Made by a program: the position numbers and the translations under genes
The notes under the pieces: model-generated
Seen by the model: the letters and a program-made list of their open reading frames with translations, nothing else
The model's database searches: none
What the model was told of the DNA's origin: nothing
Shown here: piece by piece, positions 7,656 to 14,468 of the stretch
Numbering within the stretch: position 1 is the stretch's first letter
Layout of the letters: each line of letters starts with the position of its first letter
Assembly (NCBI GenBank): GCA_035935235.1
Contig: DASYXG010000194.1
Span: 1-20,244 of the forward strand
DNA length: 20,244 nt
From: DATARH01 sp035935235
Lineage (GTDB): Bacteria; Pseudomonadota; Alphaproteobacteria; ATCC43930; CGMCC-115725
Direction of reading: 5' to 3'

Positions 7656-7785
7656 CCCCTCTCCGCCCAATGGGGGGAGAAGGAGGGGCCCGTCGCCGTG
7701 GCGACGGGAGGGTGAGGTGGGCATGAGTCGGCGCCTCCCCCACCTCATCCCGGCCTTCTCCGCCCCCGGGGGCGGAGAAGGAGAA
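7656..7785. repeat. Composite palindromic element of about 130 bp
   Basis: Several nested inverted repeats fill the gap between the 117-aa gene and the TauE/SafE gene. These are a perfect 28-bp palindrome at 7754-7781 (arms CCTTCTCCGCCCCC and GGGGGCGGAGAAGG), a hairpin at 7689-7708 (CCCGTCGCC, GT loop, GGCGACGGG), and TGAGGTGGG (7713-7721) paired with CCCACCTCA (7739-7747). The left edge CCCCTCTCC echoes the unit at 1123 and 16560. The layout resembles a pair of inverted REP-like units. It would form strong secondary structure in the leader of the TauE/SafE transcript. Confidence 0.75.
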
Positions 7786-7790
7786 GCTAT

Positions 7791-8144
7791 TCATGGCGTC
7801 TTGTGGGTGAGCATGACCCGGCGCGGCGCCGGCATCTCGGTGCGCAGCGAAAACGCGCCCTCGACGGCGCGGTTGACCTCGACCGGGCGGTAGCCGCAGC
7901 AAAAACGGTTGACGAAGGCATGAGCGAAGGCAGCATCGTCAAAATAGAAAGCGACCGCGTCGTTGATGACGCCGACAAGACCGGCCGGTGCCGAGATCCA
8001 GCCCGCCGGTCCGCAAACCTCGTCGAGCCAGGCCTGCATGATCTCAAGCTGGCGGCCGAACCCGCCGGGCGGCACCGCGATCCGCACTCGTACCGGGAAT
8101 TGCCGCTCGGCCTCGCGTTGAATTCCTTGAGCTCCCCGAGCCAC
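7791..8144 (-). CDS. Small conserved-looking protein of unknown function
   Basis: A 117-aa protein starting at GTG 8144, which has AGGAA about 6 nt upstream. The reading frame stays open further 5' into the MFS gene, but that part is the shadow of MFS coding sequence, so the long version is rejected. The product begins VARGAQGIQREAERQFPVRVRIAVPPGG and contains a GPAGWISAPAGL segment (about 47-58). An aromatic and alanine-rich helix-like stretch, DAVAFYFDDAAFAHAFVNRFCCGY, follows and includes a CC pair. There is no signal peptide or membrane segment. I recall similar short hypothetical proteins in Bradyrhizobium-type genomes but no function. It is the first gene after MFS on the same strand, 86 nt away. 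Confidence 0.65.
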   Translation of the reverse strand: MARGAQGIQREAERQFPVRVRIAVPPGGFGRQLEIMQAWLDEVCGPAGWISAPAGLVGVINDAVAFYFDDAAFAHAFVNRFCCGYRPVEVNRAVEGAFSLRTEMPAPRRVMLTHKTP

Positions 8145-8230
8145 GATAAATTCCTGTTTTGTTCTCGCTGAGAATAGCGCTACGGCGCGGTTTGTCGAGA
8201 GGGTTTCGGCTACCGCCCGGAAGGTTGGGC

Positions 8231-9430
8231 TTAGGGGTGCTGCAACACCGGCTTCAGCCGCCACGACAACGGTAGGGTGATCAAGACGACCGACGCGACG
8301 AGCGCCATCATCGCCGGCACGCTCAGCGCGTCGCTGATCATGCCGTAAACGATCGGTGACAGCGCGCCGGCGCCGATCCCCCCGGTATAGAAGGTGCTGA
8401 AAGCGCGTTGCCGCCGCTCGGGCGCGACCAGTTCCGGCACGGTGCCGTACAGCACCGACGAGGTGCCGTTGAGCGCCACCCCGATCAGCGGCAGCACCAC
8501 CATCCCGGCGAACAGAGGCAGCGGCAGCAGCGCGAGGATTCCCGCCGCGGTCGCGCCCTCGGTGATCCAAGTCGCACGCACCACGCCGAGGCGTGCGCCG
8601 AGCCAGCCGCAGGCGAGCTTGCCGCAGGCGCCGCCGGTGAAGAGAAGGGTCAGCGCGACGCCGATTTCAGCCAGCCCGGCGCCTTTGAGCTTGAGCAGGA
8701 ACGGCAGGAAGGTGAGGAAGCCCATCCGGGTCGCGCTATCGATCATCGCGATCGACAGGAGCAACGGAAAACCGCGCCCGCTCGGCGTTGGCGCGGCGGT
8801 TTCCGGCGAATCGCCGACGGCGGTGGCGGGCGTGGCCGCGCGTCCCGGTAGCCCGCGCGCGGCGAGGATCGCCACGGCGACGCACAGCCCGACGATGCCG
8901 ATCACCGTCGTCGCCGCGCGCCAGTTCATCAAGGTCAAGAGCCAAGCGGTCGCGGCGGGAAAGGCCATCTTGCCGAGATCGCCGGAAAAATTGTAGCCGG
9001 CGAGCGCTTGACGGGAGCGGATGCCCGGAAAAGCTTGCGCCACCAAATTGGCGCTGACCGGATGCTGTACCCCTGACCCGAGCCCGCCGATGACCAGCGC
9101 GCCGAGTAGCATCGCGAAGCCAGCGCTGGCCCCGGCGATGAGATAACCGATCCCGGCGAGCGCGGTGCCGAGGCCGAGGACCAGCGGCCCGCCGAAGCGC
9201 TGGGCGATTGACCCGGCCGGGATCTGGAACCCGGCCATCGCGCCCACATAAAGTGCACGCAACAATCCGACGGCGGCGTAATCCAGTCCGAATTGCGCCT
9301 GCCACAGCGGCAGTAGCACGTAGAGCAGGTCGGTATAGCCGTCGTGCAAGATATGGGCGCCGCAGGCAACCGCCAGGGTCCGCCGCTCCGGTGCGGCGAT
9401 CCTGCCCAGGGCCGCGTTGATGAATGACAT
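8231..9430 (-). CDS. MFS transporter, fosmidomycin-resistance (Fsr)-like
   Basis: A 399-aa major facilitator superfamily protein with about twelve hydrophobic helices in two halves joined by a loop of about residues 190-215. The first helix region (GAHILHDGYTDLLYVLLPLW) and the ALYVGAMAGFQIPAGSIAQRFG segment match the opening of Fsr-like exporters. GSGVQHPVSANLVAQAF corresponds to the family's SSIFHPE-type motif in helix 4-5. Such proteins export drugs or small metabolites by proton antiport, but the substrate is unknown. The start at ATG 9430 (MSFINAALG) lacks a clear Shine-Dalgarno. The frame runs on to 9514 but only through a dispersed repeat, so that extension is rejected. Confidence 0.85.
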   Translation of the reverse strand: MSFINAALGRIAAPERRTLAVACGAHILHDGYTDLLYVLLPLWQAQFGLDYAAVGLLRALYVGAMAGFQIPAGSIAQRFGGPLVLGLGTALAGIGYLIAGASAGFAMLLGALVIGGLGSGVQHPVSANLVAQAFPGIRSRQALAGYNFSGDLGKMAFPAATAWLLTLMNWRAATTVIGIVGLCVAVAILAARGLPGRAATPATAVGDSPETAAPTPSGRGFPLLLSIAMIDSATRMGFLTFLPFLLKLKGAGLAEIGVALTLLFTGGACGKLACGWLGARLGVVRATWITEGATAAGILALLPLPLFAGMVVLPLIGVALNGTSSVLYGTVPELVAPERRQRAFSTFYTGGIGAGALSPIVYGMISDALSVPAMMALVASVVLITLPLSWRLKPVLQHP

Positions 9431-9488
9431 TGCAGATTTATGACAGCAAGCGGCTGATGAGAGAAGCGCCGGGCTGCATTTCTGTCGT

Positions 9489-9550
9489 GCGTCCTTCGCG
9501 ACGCGCCGCCTCATCCTGAGGTGCTCCGCGGAGCCGAGCCTCGAAGACGC
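9489..9550. repeat. Dispersed palindromic repeat (CTCATCCTGAGG type)
   Basis: The element carries GCGTC and GACGC around CTTCGC (9489-9504), a central 12-bp palindrome GCTCCGCGGAGC (9523-9534) and CGAAGACGC (9542-9550), which nearly complements the left GCGTCCTTCG. CTCATCCTGAGG followed by a CTCGAAG end is a pattern I recall as abundant in Bradyrhizobium and Rhodopseudomonas intergenic DNA. It lies between the LLM stop and the MFS start. Confidence 0.65.
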
Positions 9551-9557
9551 GCCCGGC

Positions 9558-10550
9558 TTATCCAGCCGCGTCCCGCACCTGAGCGATGATCTCGAATGAG
9601 CGCTTGCGCTTCTCGTGATCGAAGATGTTGGCGGTCACCATCAGCTCGTCCGCGCCGGTGCGCGCGATGAGGTCGTTGAGACCGCGCCGCACCGTCTCCG
9701 GTCCGCCGACAATGGCGGCGCCAAGCGCGTCCTCGACCACCGCGCGCTTATAGGGATCGAGCGTCGCCTCGAAATTCTCCACCGGCGGCGGCACCCGGCT
9801 CGGCGTGCCGATCCGGTTGTTGAGCGTCGATTGTTGCAATGACGAGAACAGAAACCGCGCTTCATCGTCGGTCGCGGCGGCGACGCAGGTGACGCCGAGC
9901 ATCACATGCGGTGCGGCGAACTGCGCCGAGGGCTCGAACCGCTCGCGGTAGATCGCGATCGCCTGCATCAGCGCCGCCGGGGCGAAATGCGAGGCAAAGG
10001 CGAACGGCAGGCCGAGGATCGCCGCGAGCTGGGCGCCGAACAGGCTCGACCCCAAAATCCAGATTGGCACGTCGAGCCCAGCGCCCGGCACCGCCTGCAG
10101 CCGCTGGCCGGGTTCGGCGGGCCGGAAATAGTTCATCAACTCAACGACGTCTTGCGGGAATTGCTCGGGCCCGGCGAGCAGGTTGCGGCGCATCGCCCGC
10201 ATCGTCAGCTGGTCCGAGCCCGGCGCCCGGCCGAGGCCGAGCTCGACACGGCCCGGGTGCAGTGCGGCCAGCGTGCCGAACTGCTCGGCGACCATCAGCG
10301 GCGCGTGGTTGGGCAGCATGATGCCGCCGGCGCCGATCCTGATCGTGCTGGTGCCGGCGCCGATATGGGCGAGAGCCACCGCCGTCGCCGCGCTGGCGAT
10401 GCCCGGCAGATTGTGGTGCTCGGCCATCCAATAACGCGGATAGCCCAGCGCCTCGACATGGCGCGCGAGGTCGAGCGAATTGCGAAGCGACTGCGCGGCA
10501 TCGCCGCCTTCGACGATCGGCGACAGGTCGAGAATGGAAAGCGGAACCAT
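9558..10550 (-). CDS. LLM-class flavin-dependent oxidoreductase, YhbW-like
   Basis: A 330-aa predicted flavin-dependent enzyme of the bacterial luciferase superfamily (TIM barrel, FMN/FMNH2). It follows E. coli YhbW closely along its length as I recall that sequence. Shared stretches are SILDLSPIVEG at the N-terminus, YPRYWMAEHHNLPGIASAAT (about 37-56), GGIMLPNHAPLMVAEQFGTL (about 74-93), GLGRAPGSDQLTMRAMRR (about 104-121) and ILGSSLFGAQLAAILGLPFAFASHFAP (about 165-190). The C-terminus ends DELMVTANIFDHEKRKRSFEI. The start is ATG 10550 (MVPLSILDL); upstream frame to 10646 is not protein-like. The physiological substrate of this subfamily is unknown. It stands alone, transcribed toward the MFS gene, and is not close kin to the other LLM protein at 14469. 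Confidence 0.9.
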   Translation of the reverse strand: MVPLSILDLSPIVEGGDAAQSLRNSLDLARHVEALGYPRYWMAEHHNLPGIASAATAVALAHIGAGTSTIRIGAGGIMLPNHAPLMVAEQFGTLAALHPGRVELGLGRAPGSDQLTMRAMRRNLLAGPEQFPQDVVELMNYFRPAEPGQRLQAVPGAGLDVPIWILGSSLFGAQLAAILGLPFAFASHFAPAALMQAIAIYRERFEPSAQFAAPHVMLGVTCVAAATDDEARFLFSSLQQSTLNNRIGTPSRVPPPVENFEATLDPYKRAVVEDALGAAIVGGPETVRRGLNDLIARTGADELMVTANIFDHEKRKRSFEIIAQVRDAAG

Positions 10551-10781
10551 CGGTGAACCATCGCACCGGCGGCCGGCGGCGGGAAGCCCGCTAGTGTGTC
10601 GATCCCGATTTCGGCTCTCGACCGTGAGCCGGACCCGCGGCAGCAATCGGCTTCATCAACCGCAATTTTGCGTTGACCTATGCCGCCGCCCCTGAGTCGG
10701 CAAGAGGAACCCCGACCTTGGGTGGAGCCACGGTGAAGGGAGCGATTGTGCCGCAGTCACGAGGAGAAACCGTCCCGCAAC

Positions 10782-11768
10782 TCAATACACGCTGCACGCT
10801 ATTGCTAGTTTGCGAAGGTGTTCCACGCCCGGCGCCCGGTTGAAAGCGAAGTAGCTCGGTTCGGTCACGCCGCCATAGCTTTCCTTGTGTTCGTTGAGCC
10901 CGCGGAGCGGATAGACGTACCGATTAAAGAATCTGCTCCGGTAGATGAAATCCAAGGTGCGCCTGACCGTCCGGTTATATTTGAATGCTTCGTCGAACCC
11001 GATCGCCGCCGGTGCCAAACCAAGAGACAAATGCGAGCGGCCTTCCGCTCGGAAGACCTCGATCGCGCGGCGCATGATCGCATATCCGGTTAACGGGTGG
11101 CTGGCAGCGCGCCGGCGCCGGGCCGAGCACAAGTACCCGATAACCTTGTCATGATGATAGACCGGGTCAAATATCGCGAAAGCGACCAGATGACCCTCGC
11201 GATCGAGGACGACGAGCTTACGCACGTCAAGCTCGTCAGTCAGCACCACCGGACGCACAAGAAAGGTCAGCTCGCGGTGTTTGACTGACCGGGTGGCGCG
11301 CCACTCCTGCGAGACAGAATTGAGCGCTTCGGGCTCGAAGGTGGCAAACGAGGCTTCCACCACGGTGTCTTGCCGCTCATTCAGCCGAGCCGCGGCGCGG
11401 CGAAAGCTTCGCTTCATCGGTCCACCAAAAGTGTAGCTCGTCAAATCGATACGCCATTCCACACCGATCTGATTCACCGTGTACCCAATATCGGAGAGGA
11501 TCTTCGCGCAGGGATGCGAAATCTGCCACCAGGCGACACCACCCTTTTCGCGCAGAAATGCCTCGATCAATGCCGGCCAATGTTCGGCTGGCGCTATCGG
11601 ATCGGCAAGCGCCTGTACGGTGCCGCGCACCCGCCGATAGGCGATGAACCCCCGCTCATCGCCAAAATGCTCAATCTCGGGCTGGAATGTCGCCGAGTAA
11701 GCAAGCGCGAAGGTACCGTGTTGCCGCAACAGCTTGGCCCGGGTCTCGATCGGAACGCCGCTGATCAA
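10782..11768 (-). CDS. DUF2156 protein (soluble LPG-synthase-C / GNAT-like domain)
   Basis: A 328-aa soluble protein resembling the C-terminal catalytic domain of MprF-type lysylphosphatidylglycerol synthases (DUF2156, two GNAT-like folds). The start region RHG-type TFALAYSATF, GFIAYRRVRGTVQALADPI (about 40-58) and the late SLGLAPAAIG, FDEAFKYN and YPLRGLNEHKESYGG segments (about 246-300) fit the family. No membrane flippase half is present, unlike MprF. The only in-frame start after the upstream stop (TAG at 11814-11816) with a purine-rich leader is TTG 11768, preceded by CAGGTGGG at about 12 nt, so the start is uncertain. Stand-alone members may acylate or aminoacylate a lipid or small molecule; that is inference. 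Neighbours give no clue. Confidence 0.75.
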   Translation of the reverse strand: MISGVPIETRAKLLRQHGTFALAYSATFQPEIEHFGDERGFIAYRRVRGTVQALADPIAPAEHWPALIEAFLREKGGVAWWQISHPCAKILSDIGYTVNQIGVEWRIDLTSYTFGGPMKRSFRRAAARLNERQDTVVEASFATFEPEALNSVSQEWRATRSVKHRELTFLVRPVVLTDELDVRKLVVLDREGHLVAFAIFDPVYHHDKVIGYLCSARRRRAASHPLTGYAIMRRAIEVFRAEGRSHLSLGLAPAAIGFDEAFKYNRTVRRTLDFIYRSRFFNRYVYPLRGLNEHKESYGGVTEPSYFAFNRAPGVEHLRKLAIACSVY

Positions 11769-11902
11769 TTTTGTCGGCCCACCTGAACGTTCTGCGCGAA
11801 ATCTCCCTACTTTCTAGATTGTTGTATCGCATCGACGTATTTGAAATCTGGTTTTAATGGGTGGATTTAGGTTTCGGCCTGCCAAGCGACGCATCGATTC
11901 AG

Positions 11903-11918
11903 GTTGCCGAGAGGCAAC
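11903..11918. other. Small hairpin in divergent intergenic region
   Basis: GTTGCC, a GAGA loop and GGCAAC form a 6-bp stem in the 299-bp gap between the divergent DUF2156 gene and the ThDP enzyme. It sits about 150 nt before the ThDP enzyme start. Otherwise this gap shows only an AT-richer stretch near 11815-11870, likely to hold promoters, and no convincing small gene. Confidence 0.3.
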
Positions 11919-12067
11919 GATGAGCCCGCCCCTCGTGCGAATGACCGCACCCGCGGCTACAGAGCCGTGCCTGACGCCGTCCACGGTCGACGGCGAAACG
12001 GTCGCGGTGGGCGTTGTCATCGTCCGCCGTCGGTAGCAAGCTCGGGGCAAACCTCAGGGAGGATCCC

Positions 12068-13807
12068 ATGCCGGTCGAGCGGATGCTGAAGGAAGAGACG
12101 CCGTCGCGGGTGCTAGTGGCGCGGGTCTTGGCCGAGGCCGGCATCGAATATGTCTTCGGCATTTCCGGCGGTCACACTGGGCGCATCATCTCGGGCCTCA
12201 GCCAGGTGCAGAACCAGGTGCGGATGGTCACGGTGCGCGAGGAGTCGCTGGCCGGGGTCATGGCCGAGGTGTACGGCCGGCTCACCCGCCGGCCCGGGGT
12301 AATGATCGGGCAGGGGCCGTGGGTGCTCGGCAACGGGCTCATTGGCACGCTCGAGGCGCATTTGTCGTCATCGCCGATGGTGCTGCTGACCGATTTCTCC
12401 GATGCACCGCATTTTCATCTGCACGCGCCTTATCAGCAGGCGACCGGCGATTACGGCAGCTGGGACGCACGCCGCGCCTTTGGTGGCGTCACCAAGCAGG
12501 TGATGCAGGCGCACGAGCCGCTGGAGGCGGTGCAGGCGACGCAGCTCGCGATCAAGCACGCGCTGAGCGGCCAGATGGGGCCGGTGGCAATCCTCTTCAG
12601 CCACGATTCTTTGGCCGGCACGATCACCCCCGACCAGCAACCGCCGCTCTACCCGACACGCTTTTATCTGCCGCCGCCTCCGCCGCCGATCGATCCGGCG
12701 CAGATCGAGGCCGCCGCTTCGCGCATTCTTGCCGCGCGCAAGCCTATCGTCATCGCCGGGAATGGTGTCCGCATCTCGCAGGCTTACGAGGAGCTGCAGC
12801 AGATCGCCGAGACTGCCGGTCTGCCGGTCGGCACCACCGCGGCCGGCAAGGGCGTCTTCCCTGAGACCCATCCGCTCGCGCTCGGGGTGTTCGGCACCTT
12901 CGGCACCCCGGCCGCCAATGCCTGCATCGGCGAGGCTGATCTCGTGCTGGTGCTCGGCTCCAAGCTATCCCCCAGCGACACCGCCTGGGCCAACGGCAAG
13001 CTGCTCGATCCGACCCGACAATCGTTCATCCAGGTCGATATCGAGCCGCGCAACGCGTCATGGACCTTCCCGGCCGAGCAAGTCGTGCTCGGCGACATCA
13101 AGATGTTTCTCGGCCAGCTGCACGATGCAGTGCGCACCAAGGCCGGGCATCGCCGCGCCGAGGCCGAAAAACGCGTCGCCAGCCACCGCGCCGAGCAGGG
13201 CTATTTCAACGTCCCGGAATACCAATCCGACGACAAGCCGATCCTGCCGCAGCGGGTCATCGGCGAATTGATGAAGAACCTGCCGGAGAATGCGATCGTC
13301 ACCTGCGACGCCGGCGAGAACCGCATCCTGATGACGCACTTCTACCAGACCAAGATGGCTGGCGGCTTTTTGCAGGCGGCGGGCTCGGGGCCGATGGGGT
13401 TCGGCATCCCGGCGGCGCTGGCGGCCAAGCTCGTGCACCCCGACCGGCCGGTCATGGCGGTGTGCGGCGACGGCGGCTTCGCGATGACGATGAACGGGAT
13501 GATGACCGCGCTCGAGCACGACATCCCGATCACCACCGTCGTCTTCAACAACAACGCGCTCGGCTGGGTGCTCCACGGCGGCGGCCCCTTTGCCGCCGAG
13601 TTCAACGATTTCGATCACGCCGCGATCGCCCGGGCGATGGGCTGCAACGGCACCCGGGTCGAGGATGCGAATGACCTCGGGCCGGCCTTGAAGGAGGCGC
13701 TCGCCTCGCGCAAACCGACCGTGCTCGACGTGCGCACCTCGCTCAAGACCTCGTTCGCCGACGTCACCTCGGCGCTGGCGAACGAGGCCTCGCCGCGACG
13801 GCGCTAG
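12068..13807 (+). CDS. ThDP-dependent enzyme, acetolactate synthase large-subunit-like
   Basis: A 579-aa thiamine-diphosphate enzyme with the normal three-domain layout. The N-terminal Pyr domain (about 10-180) has IEYVFGISGG (26-35) and the cofactor-activating glutamate E59 in VREESLAGVMAEVYGR. A central domain runs from about 208 to 355, after a six-proline linker (202-207). The C-terminal PP domain has the Mg-ThDP motif from GDG (467-469) to NNN (494-496), ending NNNALGW. The ATG at 12068 follows GGGAGGA at 6 nt. It could be a catabolic carboligase or a relative of acetolactate synthase, sulfoacetaldehyde acetyltransferase or oxalyl-CoA decarboxylase; I cannot assign the reaction. No regulatory small subunit lies nearby. 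Its TAG shares CTAG with the stop of the convergent lipoprotein gene. Confidence 0.88.
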   Translation: MPVERMLKEETPSRVLVARVLAEAGIEYVFGISGGHTGRIISGLSQVQNQVRMVTVREESLAGVMAEVYGRLTRRPGVMIGQGPWVLGNGLIGTLEAHLSSSPMVLLTDFSDAPHFHLHAPYQQATGDYGSWDARRAFGGVTKQVMQAHEPLEAVQATQLAIKHALSGQMGPVAILFSHDSLAGTITPDQQPPLYPTRFYLPPPPPPIDPAQIEAAASRILAARKPIVIAGNGVRISQAYEELQQIAETAGLPVGTTAAGKGVFPETHPLALGVFGTFGTPAANACIGEADLVLVLGSKLSPSDTAWANGKLLDPTRQSFIQVDIEPRNASWTFPAEQVVLGDIKMFLGQLHDAVRTKAGHRRAEAEKRVASHRAEQGYFNVPEYQSDDKPILPQRVIGELMKNLPENAIVTCDAGENRILMTHFYQTKMAGGFLQAAGSGPMGFGIPAALAAKLVHPDRPVMAVCGDGGFAMTMNGMMTALEHDIPITTVVFNNNALGWVLHGGGPFAAEFNDFDHAAIARAMGCNGTRVEDANDLGPALKEALASRKPTVLDVRTSLKTSFADVTSALANEASPRRR

Positions 13808-14334
13808 CAGCTTCCCCGGCCGAACCCGCGCCGCAGCGCAGCGTAGGCTTCCCCGGCGGTCGCCGCGTTCCAGAAGCAGGCGAATTTCGGTTCGTTGCGC
13901 AGCTCATAATCGGCGAACGCCATCTGGACGCGCAGCTGCGGGCAGCCATTGGTGTGGGCGAATTCGTGGAGCTGCGCCAGTCTTCGGCCGCTCCATTGAA
14001 ACGTGTAGCTGAAACCGCCTCGTCCTTGAATGCACGGGTTGAACCCGCTTTCGTCGCGGGCGTCGCCCAGGATCGCCGAGATCTGGAAACTCTTGTAGCC
14101 GTGCTCGTGCAGCCACTGGGTCATCTCGGCTTGCGCCTCGTCGGGGCTCGGCGGCGCTTGGCTTGCCGCCGAGGGAGGCGGCGGGGGCGCGGCCTCGGGC
14201 GGCACCGGCGGTTGGGGTGGCAGTTCGGTCTGCGGAAAGACTTGCTGCAGCTGTTGCAGCAGCGAGCACGCCGGTAGCGTCACCACGACAAAAAGCCACG
14301 CCGCCAGGACGGCGCAGGTTCGAAACCCGCACAT
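13804..14334 (-). CDS. Lipoprotein with phage-tail-lysozyme-like domain
   Basis: A 176-aa predicted lipoprotein. The signal peptide (residues 1-22: MCGFRTC then a hydrophobic run) ends in the lipobox LPAC with C23 as the likely acylated cysteine. A proline-rich linker (about 39-65) leads to a compact domain (about 68-176). There DARDESGFNP (91-100) and FQWSGRRLAQL (112-122) resemble the AESGFNP and QW-GR-L motifs of phage-tail-lysozyme-like glycosidases. E95 is a possible catalytic acid by that analogy. The start at ATG 14334 is chosen because it gives a clean signal; a GTG at 14361 is alternative. It is isolated, convergent with the ThDP gene and divergent from the LLM operon. A role in peptidoglycan binding or cleavage is inferred. 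Confidence 0.7.
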   Translation of the reverse strand: MCGFRTCAVLAAWLFVVVTLPACSLLQQLQQVFPQTELPPQPPVPPEAAPPPPPSAASQAPPSPDEAQAEMTQWLHEHGYKSFQISAILGDARDESGFNPCIQGRGGFSYTFQWSGRRLAQLHEFAHTNGCPQLRVQMAFADYELRNEPKFACFWNAATAGEAYAALRRGFGRGSC

Positions 14335-14411
14335 GAACGCCAAGGGTAGAGCACCAGGCACCTGCCGGCAATCTGCGCGCGCTTTTGTCGAGATGGTCTC
14401 AGAGGTTACGG

Positions 14412-14439
14412 TTGACCGGAACGTAAGCCTTGCTAACTT
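14412..14439 (+). promoter_or_regulatory. Candidate promoter for the LLM-hydrolase-crotonase run
   Basis: TTGACC (14412-14417) and TAACTT (14434-14439) are 16 nt apart, about 30 nt before the ATG at 14469. The -35 is good (5 of 6); the -10 is weak (3 of 6). It lies in the 134-bp divergent gap with the lipoprotein gene. No operator is evident. Confidence 0.35.
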
Positions 14440-14468
14440 TCTCCGCCGTATATTCCCGGGAGCGAGCC

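Noticed and set aside
8145..8570. Upstream extension of the 117-aa gene into the MFS gene
   Set aside because: This part is the out-of-frame shadow of the MFS C-terminus; a GTG with AGGAA starts the real product.
10551..10781. Possible small gene in the gap between the LLM and DUF2156 genes
   Set aside because: Only short frames without start signals or coding-like composition; I see nothing supportable in it.
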